From Christiangramia sp. (GTDB lineage: Bacteria; Bacteroidota; Bacteroidia; Flavobacteriales; Flavobacteriaceae): DNA of 5,059 nt. Numbering within the stretch: position 1 is the first letter of the stretch; the number at the start of each line of letters is the position of its first letter. Positions 1 through 5,059 of the stretch are shown here, one piece after another. The position numbers and the translations under genes are program-made. The DNA lies in assembly GCA_024635735.1 (NCBI GenBank), contig JAGXII010000088.1:1-5059 (forward strand), read 5' to 3'. Under the pieces are notes generated by a model, which ran no database searches, had not been told where the DNA came from, and saw only the letters and a list, made by a program, of their open reading frames with translations.

Positions 1-571
1 GAGTAAATCTGGTCAAACAATCGCTTCCTCCCACGATCACTCTTTTCAGTTTCCCGGCTTCAATTAGCCTCGCTCCCATCATGATTGCATTTGCCGAAGA
101 AGAGCAAGCGGTACTGATTGTTGTTACGAAGGAATTAATCCCAAAATATTCTGCAATCTTTCCGGTAGTGAATCCCGGATGTTGCGCCTGAATAAATTTA
201 CGATGTACCGAATTCCTGGAATATTCGGTATAATAGCGTTCTGTAGCATCAATCCCTCCAACGCTTGTGCCTGATATAAATCCGGTATCTGAAGGAAATT
301 CCGGAAGATCACAATTCGACAGCAAATCAGAAACAGCAAGAGTCCCTAATAATGCTGCACGTGTAAAATTATGAGCTTTTGGAAGTTGAAGGCTTTCAGC
401 AAATTCTGAATCCTTCTTTTCAATTTCACCTACAAGAAGTTTATGATTGGTTTCAAGAATTTTTGGATAATCAAGACCGTCCTTACCAGACCTTATTGAT
501 GAATAATTATCTTTAAGATTATCTCCTAAAGAAGAAATTATTCCGGCCCCGGTGACGGCAATGCCTTTCAT
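1..571 (-). CDS. Beta-ketoacyl-ACP synthase, KAS I/II-like (partial, N-terminal 190 residues)
   Basis: A condensing enzyme of the thiolase fold that would join an ACP-bound acyl or aryl-acyl chain to malonyl-ACP. The reading frame is open from the ATG at 571 to the window edge. It begins MKGIAVTGAGIISSLG, the usual KAS I/II N-terminus; SGTSVGG (residues 100-106) follows, and TISTACSSS (151-159) contains the nucleophile Cys156. A VGGSDCLTRF segment (180-189) follows. The C-terminal half, with the two active-site His residues and the Lys, lies outside the window, so completeness cannot be judged. The start is only 3 bases after the ACP stop (TAG GCT ATG), which fits co-translation with its carrier. 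It is one of two Cys-containing ketosynthases here. By analogy with aryl polyene systems it could act alone as an initiating or elongating KS, or pair with the Cys-less protein at 825-1430; the sequence does not decide. Confidence 0.93.
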   Translation of the reverse strand, partial: MKGIAVTGAGIISSLGDNLKDNYSSIRSGKDGLDYPKILETNHKLLVGEIEKKDSEFAESLQLPKAHNFTRAALLGTLAVSDLLSNCDLPEFPSDTGFISGTSVGGIDATERYYTEYSRNSVHRKFIQAQHPGFTTGKIAEYFGINSFVTTISTACSSSANAIMMGARLIEAGKLKRVIVGGSDCLTRFT

Positions 572-574
572 AGC

Positions 575-832
575 CTATTTTGTACGGTGTTTCTCTATAA
601 AATCTGCCATAGTGTTTATGGAGTTAAAAACTTCCTTTCCCTGTTGAGGGTCTGATAGTTTAATGCCATAGTCTTTTTCAAGAAGTACGATAAGTTCTAA
701 AGCATCTATACTGTCAAGTCCCAGCCCATCTCCAAAGAGAGGCTCATCATTTTCAATATCACTAACCTCCATATCTTCGAGATTAAGCTGTTCTATGATA
801 CTTTTTTTAAGTTCTGTATGTAGGTCATTCAT
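575..832 (-). CDS. Acyl carrier protein
   Basis: An 85-residue acyl carrier protein that would hold the growing polyene chain on a 4'-phosphopantetheine arm. The attachment motif is GLDSID (residues 38-43), with Ser41 as the modified serine, followed by the recognition helix ALELIVLLEKDYGIKL (44-59). The protein is acidic and of normal ACP length. The frame stays open upstream to an ATG at 958, but that would add 42 residues with no ACP character and a 134-base overlap with the preceding gene. The ATG at 832 gives a standard ACP N-terminus (MNDLHTELKK) and an 8-base overlap with the preceding stop (ATGAATGA), so it is preferred. The gene sits between a Cys-less ketosynthase-like protein and a ketosynthase, which suggests a dedicated carrier for this pathway rather than the housekeeping AcpP. 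A phosphopantetheinyl transferase is needed but is not seen in the window. Confidence 0.95.
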   Translation of the reverse strand: MNDLHTELKKSIIEQLNLEDMEVSDIENDEPLFGDGLGLDSIDALELIVLLEKDYGIKLSDPQQGKEVFNSINTMADFIEKHRTK

Positions 833-1430
833 GGGTGGCAAAATATAATTTTTGTAGCTTTTCTTCATTGAATAAAGTTTGGCCACTTCGGGTAATACGG
901 CACAAAAATACATCATATTCACTATTGTGCAAGTCAACCCAGCCACAAACCGCTTCATTTGTATTTGGTCTCAAAAAAAGATCGTTGATATAGCTTATAA
1001 ATAATGCCGCATCAAAATTGCGCTGGACAAAGAAAATATTTTCTGTTTTGAGTTGATGGCGAATGCTAAGCTCTCCTAACATTATATTTGGCAAGGTATA
1101 AACAAATAATGAAGGAGAGGGAAACTCGTTTATTGTCTTCAGATATTGCTCATCGGTATCAAGGCTGGATGCCGAATTTCCAAAAACAAGCGCTGTTTCC
1201 TCATCTGCCTTTTCACCAGAATAAAGAATTTCCATAGCCAGGAAAGCAAGTTTTGAAAGATTATCCATTTTGTAAAATTTAGGATATTTCAAATTCAAGT
1301 ATTTGAAAATGTTTTTCAGAAACTCAGGCAGATCCTTTGAAGTTTCAATGCCATCCAGCTCCTCCCCGTTTTTTAGCACTATGCCATTCCTTATGACGAC
1401 TGAATCTTTTATAAAAATTCCGGCTTTCAT
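825..1430 (-). CDS. Half-length ketosynthase-like protein lacking the catalytic Cys (possible chain-length-factor-like partner)
   Basis: A 201-residue protein resembling only the N-terminal half of a beta-ketoacyl synthase, in the style of the 'beta-ketoacyl synthase N-terminal-like' family. Supporting stretches are YPKFYKMDNLSKLAFLA (49-65), GNSASSLDTD (84-93) and PSPSLFVYTLPN (104-115), which correspond in order to the early KS helix, the GxxxGG-type turn and the Pro/Asn segment before the active site. Where KS enzymes have TAC(S/A)S(S/G), this protein reads FFVQRNFDAAL (133-143) with no Cys; its only cysteines are Cys162 and Cys177. It therefore should not condense substrates itself. Known aryl polyene systems use a KS paired with a Cys-less chain-length factor (ApeO-ApeC), so a structural or chain-length role is plausible but inferred. 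Its start overlaps the stop of the preceding ketosynthase by 4 bases (ATGA), and its stop overlaps the ACP start. It could alternatively be a degenerate KS remnant, but the intact frame and coupled position argue against this. Confidence 0.82.
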   Translation of the reverse strand: MKAGIFIKDSVVIRNGIVLKNGEELDGIETSKDLPEFLKNIFKYLNLKYPKFYKMDNLSKLAFLAMEILYSGEKADEETALVFGNSASSLDTDEQYLKTINEFPSPSLFVYTLPNIMLGELSIRHQLKTENIFFVQRNFDAALFISYINDLFLRPNTNEAVCGWVDLHNSEYDVFLCRITRSGQTLFNEEKLQKLYFATHE

Positions 1431-2569
1431 AAACTTTCTTTTTTAAGAAGCATCGCAAGATTACATCCTCCAAATCCGGAAGCAATTTTAAGTGCTGTAT
1501 TTAAATTCAGTTTCTGGTGTTTTTTAATAATATTCAAGGCTTTGGAAACGCCGGAATCCGAATAGTTAAGAGAGGCGAATAGTTCGTTATTTAATAAACA
1601 TTGTTTGGTGAGGATTGTTTCAATAAGTCCTGATGTTCCCAGGCTATGCCCGTAATAAGCCTTCAAACTGTTCATCTGTACCTTGTTTAAACCGGCACGA
1701 TCAAATGCGATAGCTTCCATTTCGTCATTAAATTCTGTGGCTGTACCATGAGCCGAGAGGTAATCGATATTTTCAGGATTTATATTTTCAGAATCCAGTA
1801 ATCTGGAAATACTAAGATAAAGTCCTTCTCCGGTCCTGCTGGGGCCAGATATATGGTTCGCGTCGTTAGCGGTATATGAATCTATATAAGCAATCTGCTG
1901 TCCCTTTTTTGACTCTGGTTTACCAATTAAGATCGCTGCGGCTGCCTCCCCTAAACTAATTCCATTCCTGTCATTTGAAAAAGGCCTGCACGGATTTGGA
2001 CTTATCGCCTGAAAAGACTTAAAACCTGAGAGGACAAATTCTGATACCAGATCTCCTCCTGCAACTATTACCTTGGAAAATTTTCCTGAGTTGATAAAGG
2101 TATTCGCTGTTTTAATAGCCAGGGTACCTGAAATGCAGGCATTGGAAACTACAATGGGTTCCTGTTTGAAACCAAAAAAATCAGCGACCACTTCGGCCAT
2201 TTTCCAAAGGAAAACTCTTTCTTCTGAAAATTCACTTTTTCCCAACTGATCTATATTACCTTTTGTAGAAGAAATTATAAGACCTGTATCTTTTAAATCA
2301 GGCGAGTCCATCTTACCTATGACCTGACTGATAGCAAGGATAATTAATTTTTCGAGTCGGGTGAATAATTTTATATCTCCTATTTTCTGAAAACGTTGAT
2401 CTATTAGATCTTCTGAAATTAAACCAGCGTAATAACCCTCAGGAAATATTTTTGAATTTTGATGAAATTTTAAAGCAGACTTACCTCTCCTAATGGCGTC
2501 AAGATTACTGGAAGTTCCAAAGCCTAAAGGAGAAATGATTGAATCATGTAGAAGATAATTCCTGTCCAT
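1427..2569 (-). CDS. Beta-ketoacyl-ACP synthase, KAS II-like (complete)
   Basis: A complete 380-residue ketosynthase, somewhat shorter than the roughly 400-410 residues of FabF. It would catalyse decarboxylative condensation of malonyl-ACP with an acyl-ACP. Nearly every family hallmark is visible: SNACISG (142-148) with nucleophile Cys145; CRPFSNDRNGISLGEAAA (194-211), the conserved PFxxxRxGxxxGEGA-like segment; SAHGTATEFND (272-282) with His274; NSLKAYYGHSLGTSG (300-314) with Lys303 and His308; and a Gly-rich C-terminal segment SGFGGCN (364-370). The N-terminus (MDRNYLLHDSIISPLG) matches the KS start but lacks the usual TGxG, consistent with divergence. The ATG follows the thioesterase stop directly (TAAATG, no spacer). 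With the catalytic residues intact it should be active. The Cys-less protein encoded immediately downstream is its most natural partner by position, which is an inference. The exact substrate and chain length cannot be read from the sequence. Confidence 0.95.
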   Translation of the reverse strand: MDRNYLLHDSIISPLGFGTSSNLDAIRRGKSALKFHQNSKIFPEGYYAGLISEDLIDQRFQKIGDIKLFTRLEKLIILAISQVIGKMDSPDLKDTGLIISSTKGNIDQLGKSEFSEERVFLWKMAEVVADFFGFKQEPIVVSNACISGTLAIKTANTFINSGKFSKVIVAGGDLVSEFVLSGFKSFQAISPNPCRPFSNDRNGISLGEAAAAILIGKPESKKGQQIAYIDSYTANDANHISGPSRTGEGLYLSISRLLDSENINPENIDYLSAHGTATEFNDEMEAIAFDRAGLNKVQMNSLKAYYGHSLGTSGLIETILTKQCLLNNELFASLNYSDSGVSKALNIIKKHQKLNLNTALKIASGFGGCNLAMLLKKESL

Positions 2570-2989
2570 TTATTCCAATCCCATTTTCTTTTTCCAATCT
2601 AAGAAAAACGGCGGATTGTTGAGCATCAATTCCGAATTATTATCGGTAAAAACCTGGATCGTCTGGCCGGTACAAATAAGCCTGCCAGAACATACTATCC
2701 TGTAATCAAAAATAATCTTGGCTGCGGCAGTATTTATAAATGTAGTTTCAACTTCAAACTCATCGTCATATTTAAGCGGGAGTTTATGCTCACATACCGA
2801 CTTTACGATGGGCGTAGCGAATCCTTTTTCCTTCATATTCAGGTAAGAAATACCATATTTCCTGCCGAAATCCTCCCTGCCTATTTCAAAATATTTAAGG
2901 TAGTTTCCATGCCATACGATTTGTAAAGGATCACATTCATGAAATCGCACACGAAGAGCTGTGCTGGTTTTTAAATAGGCTTCGCTCAT
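2570..2989 (-). CDS. Acyl-CoA/ACP thioesterase, 4-hydroxybenzoyl-CoA thioesterase (hotdog) family
   Basis: A 139-residue single-domain hotdog protein of the 4HBT/YbgC type, which hydrolyses acyl- or aryl-thioesters of CoA or ACP. The signature is RFHECDPLQIVWHGNYLKYF (residues 15-34): Asp20 sits at the position of the catalytic Asp in 4HBT enzymes, and the following IVWHGNY and FEIGRED segments are typical of the family. The strand-rich remainder (VETTFINTAAAKIIFDYRI, 80-98) fits the hotdog sheet. No signal peptide is seen, so it is expected in the cytoplasm. Its start overlaps the dehydratase stop by 4 bases (ATGA). In this context it may release the finished polyene, supply or remove an aryl starter, or clear stalled chains from the ACP; aryl polyene clusters do carry a thioesterase of this type. 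The substrate is not determined. A mis-assignment to a dehydratase is unlikely, given the Asp in the 4HBT position. Confidence 0.9.
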   Translation of the reverse strand: MSEAYLKTSTALRVRFHECDPLQIVWHGNYLKYFEIGREDFGRKYGISYLNMKEKGFATPIVKSVCEHKLPLKYDDEFEVETTFINTAAAKIIFDYRIVCSGRLICTGQTIQVFTDNNSELMLNNPPFFLDWKKKMGLE

Positions 2990-3435
2990 TCTACAGTAAC
3001 CGTTTTCATTTCGGAAGTCGCGATTACAAGACCTCTTTCATTTTCTGTTCTGGCTGAAACGGAGGTTACATTCATAATCTCATGCAAAATTTCCACGTAG
3101 GTTCTTAACTTTTCTCCCTTTCTGGGTAGACTAAAGATCTCCACAGTTTTGATGACTCCTATAAATCCGGTTTTAGGTTTAGATTGGCCTGAAAGTGCTC
3201 CCTGATAGCCACGATGCAGTGACATACTTTGAGCCATATGTTCTATAAGGCCATTCTCAGAAAGTTTGTTTCCATCTAATAATAAACTATCATCCGGAAT
3301 CTTAAAGCCTGTAATACCAGTAAGAGCGGTATATTCAAACAAAGTATCTACAAACACAAAAGGATCCTTTTGCGGTATCAGGTTAAGGATTTCTTCCCTT
3401 GCTGTTATAGGATGATGTAAAAGATTTTCTGCCAT
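2986..3435 (-). CDS. FabZ/ApeP-like hotdog 3-hydroxyacyl-ACP dehydratase
   Basis: A 149-residue hotdog protein of the usual FabZ length, predicted to dehydrate 3-hydroxyacyl-ACP to the trans-2-enoyl form and so create each polyene double bond. It contains LIPQKDPFVFVDTLFEY (19-35), equivalent to the FabZ LPHRxPFLLVDxV segment, and the central-helix motif GLIEHMAQSMSLHRGY (62-77), equivalent to GVLxxEAxAQ, with Glu65 at the catalytic Glu position. GFIGVIKTVEIF (90-101) matches the family's substrate-tunnel strand. Gln22 replaces the FabZ catalytic His, although His66 lies next to Glu65. Either this subgroup uses a different acid/base or the enzyme is atypical. It begins 2 bases after the acyltransferase stop and overlaps the thioesterase start by 4 bases. 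Dehydratase is the best call given the neighbouring ketoreductase and ketosynthases; a non-catalytic hotdog or second thioesterase cannot be excluded. Confidence 0.82.
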   Translation of the reverse strand: MAENLLHHPITAREEILNLIPQKDPFVFVDTLFEYTALTGITGFKIPDDSLLLDGNKLSENGLIEHMAQSMSLHRGYQGALSGQSKPKTGFIGVIKTVEIFSLPRKGEKLRTYVEILHEIMNVTSVSARTENERGLVIATSEMKTVTVE

Positions 3436-3437
3436 TT

Positions 3438-4316
3438 TTAACTAAAGTCATTCCAGTAGTCGTAATAGTTGTACCACTGATGCGGATACTTCTTTACCAT
3501 TTTTTCCAGATCTTCAAGATAAGATTTTAAAATTTCCTGAGAAGTAAATTTATAAGGTTTATAGGGTCTGGCATAAAAATGATAATGGAAATTCTTTTCC
3601 CTCATCAAATGAACAAATAACACCGGGATTTTATTTCTTCCCGCTAATTTAAAAGGTCCCTGCGGAAATTTTACTTTTTCACCAAGAAATTCAGCTTTAT
3701 AGGTTTTGGAATGCTTCAAATATCTGTCTGCGGCAAACACCAGCAATTCGTTATTAGATAAAGCCTCTTTCATTTTAAAAATATGACTTAAATCCTCTTT
3801 TAAAACGATGATCTTTACTTCAGATTTCCCGGTAACCGACTCAAGATAATTTCTGATCTGCCTGTGTTCAAAGTCGGTTACCACAAGGTTTACCACAGCA
3901 TTTGTATGTTTTTCCTCAAAAAAATGTTTCGCCAGGTTAAAATTCCCGATATGAGCAGTGAGCAGAATTCCGCCTTTGTTTTGATTTAGTAATTCTTCAA
4001 TATATTCCACTCCGTCAAATTCAAAAGTGAACTTATGCTTTAATCCTGAAGTGATCGCGATCCTGTCCAGTTGAATTCTTCCGAAGGTGAAATAACTGCG
4101 ATATACCTGAAGTGCCGAGTTTATCCGGGAATAACCGAGTCTTTTTCTGAAAAGATAATAAGTGCTCTTTGTAGAATTAAAAGAGAAAATTATAAAATAT
4201 GCCGCGACAAAAAGAAGAACAAAATAGGTGGTATACAGGCCAAACGTTTTTATGATTTGCACATAAATTTTAAAGCCTAATAAAGTTCCCCGTGATTTAC
4301 CTTTCCATCCTGCCAT
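3438..4316 (-). CDS. LpxL/HtrB-type lysophospholipid acyltransferase family protein
   Basis: A 292-residue, membrane-associated acyltransferase of the lipid A biosynthesis (LpxL/HtrB-like) family. After a basic start (MAGWKGKSRG) there is one strongly hydrophobic segment at about residues 24-46, which would anchor it in the inner membrane. The catalytic block is ILLTAHIGNFNLAKH (117-131), with His122; the usual HX4D/E is HX4N here (Asn127). FADR-like AADR (195-198), FPQGPFKLAG (217-226) and the C-terminal YPHQWYNYYDYW (277-288) are further family landmarks. An upstream in-frame ATG at 4340 would give 300 residues but overlap the ketoreductase by 20 bases; the ATG at 4316 leaves a 4-base gap and gives the typical N-terminus, so it is preferred. 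In flexirubin/aryl polyene clusters such proteins are thought to attach the polyene to a lipid or alkylresorcinol acceptor. The acceptor here is unknown; a lipid A role is less likely given the neighbours. Confidence 0.87.
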   Translation of the reverse strand: MAGWKGKSRGTLLGFKIYVQIIKTFGLYTTYFVLLFVAAYFIIFSFNSTKSTYYLFRKRLGYSRINSALQVYRSYFTFGRIQLDRIAITSGLKHKFTFEFDGVEYIEELLNQNKGGILLTAHIGNFNLAKHFFEEKHTNAVVNLVVTDFEHRQIRNYLESVTGKSEVKIIVLKEDLSHIFKMKEALSNNELLVFAADRYLKHSKTYKAEFLGEKVKFPQGPFKLAGRNKIPVLFVHLMREKNFHYHFYARPYKPYKFTSQEILKSYLEDLEKMVKKYPHQWYNYYDYWNDFS

Positions 4317-4320
4317 AGAA

Positions 4321-5052
4321 TCAGGAGTATAAACCGCCATTAATATTAATCACTTCCCCTGTAATATAAGATGACTTCTCTGAAGCTAGAAAAACCACAA
4401 GATTAGCCACTTCCTCTGCCTCTCCAAATCGATTCAGAGGAATGTGCTTTTTTAATTCCTCTTCATTAAAGTCTTTTGTCATATCTGAATTTATAAAACC
4501 AGGAGCCACCGCATTTACCGTTACCTTCCGTTTTCCAATCTCCTGTGCAAGTGCTTTGGTGGCCGAAAGCATTGCTCCTTTCGCAGCCGAATAGTTTACC
4601 TGACCCGGATTCCCTTTGAGTCCGGAAAGCGAAGCGACATTAATAATTCTTCCATACCTGTTTCTAAGCATATCCTTTAAAACGGCCTGAGTCACATTGT
4701 AAAACCCATTTAAACTGGTATTGATCACGGAATCCCATGATTGCAGATTCATAAATACAAACAGTCCGTCTTTAGTGATTCCCGCATTATTTACGAGTAT
4801 CTCAATGTTAGCGTCAGAATTATTCTTTTTCCAGTTATCAATGGCTGTTTGAGTATTTTCAAAACTGGACACATCAAATTTAAGCAGATCGCATTTAAGC
4901 GAAAGTTTTTCAATCTCGTCTTTTACCTTTTCAGCAGCTTCGGTATTCGATTGATAGTTAAGAAGTATATTATAGTTAAGTTCTGATGCCAGTTGAAGAC
5001 AAATTGCTTTGCCTATTCCTCTTGAACCTCCTGTGACCAACGCGTATTTCAT
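4321..5052 (-). CDS. fabG: 3-oxoacyl-ACP reductase (FabG/ApeQ-like SDR ketoreductase)
   Basis: A complete 243-residue classical short-chain dehydrogenase/reductase, the normal length for FabG, which reduces 3-oxoacyl-ACP to 3-hydroxyacyl-ACP with NAD(P)H. Visible are the cofactor motif TGGSRGIG (7-14), NNAGIT (88-93), the catalytic Ser141 in NVASLSG, the YxxxK pair Tyr154/Lys158 in QVNYSAAKGA, and the PGFINSDM segment (184-191). GNPGQVNYSAAKGAM strongly resembles the ketoreductases of aryl polyene clusters. The tetrad Asn of E. coli FabG (Asn110 in ETNL) aligns with Ser113 in NTSL, a change that may be tolerated. The symbol reflects family membership, not proof that it serves housekeeping fatty acid synthesis; ApeQ-like may be more accurate. 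The ATG gives the canonical MKYALVTGG start. It is the first gene of the visible series, and TAA four bases upstream suggests that another gene precedes it. Confidence 0.95.
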   Translation of the reverse strand: MKYALVTGGSRGIGKAICLQLASELNYNILLNYQSNTEAAEKVKDEIEKLSLKCDLLKFDVSSFENTQTAIDNWKKNNSDANIEILVNNAGITKDGLFVFMNLQSWDSVINTSLNGFYNVTQAVLKDMLRNRYGRIINVASLSGLKGNPGQVNYSAAKGAMLSATKALAQEIGKRKVTVNAVAPGFINSDMTKDFNEEELKKHIPLNRFGEAEEVANLVVFLASEKSSYITGEVININGGLYS

Positions 5053-5059
5053 AAACTTA
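5053..5059 (-). other. Possible stop codon of a further upstream operon gene
   Basis: Read on the minus strand the last seven bases are TAAGTTT, directly before the ketoreductase ATG. A TAA four bases before a start matches the spacing seen at the other junctions, so another co-directional gene may end here. Seven bases cannot prove it, and no Shine-Dalgarno sequence is present. Confidence 0.3.

Larger units (their letters stand above)
1..5059 (-). other. Co-directional polyene biosynthesis operon (aryl polyene/flexirubin type), open at both ends
   Basis: Eight minus-strand genes are packed with junctions of +4 (ketoreductase/acyltransferase), +2, -4 (ATGA), 0 (TAAATG), -4 (ATGA), -8 (ATGAATGA) and +3 bases. 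There is no room for internal promoters or terminators, so a single polycistronic transcript with coupled translation is the natural reading; its promoter must lie beyond base 5059. The content is two Cys-type ketosynthases, a Cys-less KS-like protein, an ACP, a ketoreductase, a dehydratase, a 4HBT thioesterase and an LpxL-like acyltransferase, with no enoyl reductase. This matches type II polyene machinery of the aryl polyene/flexirubin family. Starts lack a consistent Shine-Dalgarno sequence, as is usual in Bacteroidota. No stretch longer than 4 bases between genes is non-coding. Confidence 0.8.

Noticed and set aside
124..339. A 71-residue minus-strand open frame
   Set aside because: It lies wholly inside the partial ketosynthase in another frame of the same strand and has no recognisable domain; the KS frame has clear motifs through the whole region.
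839..847. TATATTTTG on the minus strand, similar to the Bacteroidota -7 element TAnnTTTG
   Set aside because: It misses the consensus by one base of spacing, lies inside the upstream coding region and is only 6 bases from the ACP ATG, leaving no room for a leader; likely chance in AT-rich DNA.
833..958. N-terminal extension of the ACP frame to an ATG at 958
   Set aside because: It would overlap the coupled upstream gene by 134 bases and add 42 residues unlike an ACP; the start at 832 gives a standard ACP.
4071..4280. A 69-residue plus-strand open frame
   Set aside because: It is antisense to the acyltransferase, is of low-complexity Lys/Ile-rich composition and shows no motif; a shadow frame.
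4741..4986. An 81-residue plus-strand open frame with hydrophobic, basic composition
   Set aside because: It is antisense to the ketoreductase coding region, which has a full set of SDR motifs; a shadow frame.
1..5059. CRISPR arrays, tRNA/rRNA genes, insertion sequences or long repeats
   Set aside because: The window is almost entirely occupied by eight coding frames; no repeat-spacer pattern, RNA gene, transposase or terminal inverted repeat was seen.

Overview
The window looks like part of an aryl-polyene/flexirubin-type pigment biosynthesis operon from a member of the Bacteroidota, most likely a flavobacterium. Four observations point there: AT-rich DNA with Lys/Asn/Ile-rich proteins, no consistent Shine-Dalgarno sequence before the starts, very tight gene packing, and this particular mix of fatty-acid-synthase-like enzymes. 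The assignment rests on reading motifs; no database search was run, and the genus is not determined.

All eight genes are on the minus strand, so transcription runs from high to low coordinates: a FabG-like ketoreductase (5052-4321), a membrane-associated LpxL/HtrB-family acyltransferase (4316-3438), a FabZ/ApeP-like hotdog dehydratase (3435-2986), a 4HBT-type hotdog thioesterase (2989-2570), a complete beta-ketoacyl synthase (2569-1427), a half-length ketosynthase-like protein without a catalytic cysteine (1430-825), an acyl carrier protein (832-575) and the N-terminal 190 residues of a second beta-ketoacyl synthase (571 to beyond base 1). Junctions range from an 8-base overlap to a 4-base gap, so there is no intergenic space and no internal promoter or terminator is evident. 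Both ends of the window lie inside the cluster.

Proposed joint function (inference): the ACP carries an aryl-primed chain, the ketosynthases extend it with two-carbon units, the ketoreductase reduces each beta-keto group and the dehydratase removes water. No enoyl reductase is present here, so the double bonds would accumulate as a conjugated polyene. The thioesterase may release or edit chains, and the acyltransferase may transfer the finished polyene to a lipid or resorcinol-type acceptor at the membrane. Genes for the aromatic starter (ammonia-lyase, aryl-CoA/ACP ligase), dialkylresorcinol formation, phosphopantetheinyl transfer and export are not in the window and would be expected just outside it.

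The less ordinary features are departures from textbook active sites: a cysteine-less half ketosynthase, a dehydratase with Gln where FabZ has its catalytic His, an acyltransferase with HX4N instead of HX4D/E, and a ketoreductase with Ser in place of the tetrad Asn. Together they suggest a specialised pathway rather than a copy of housekeeping fatty acid synthesis. The cluster type itself is known.
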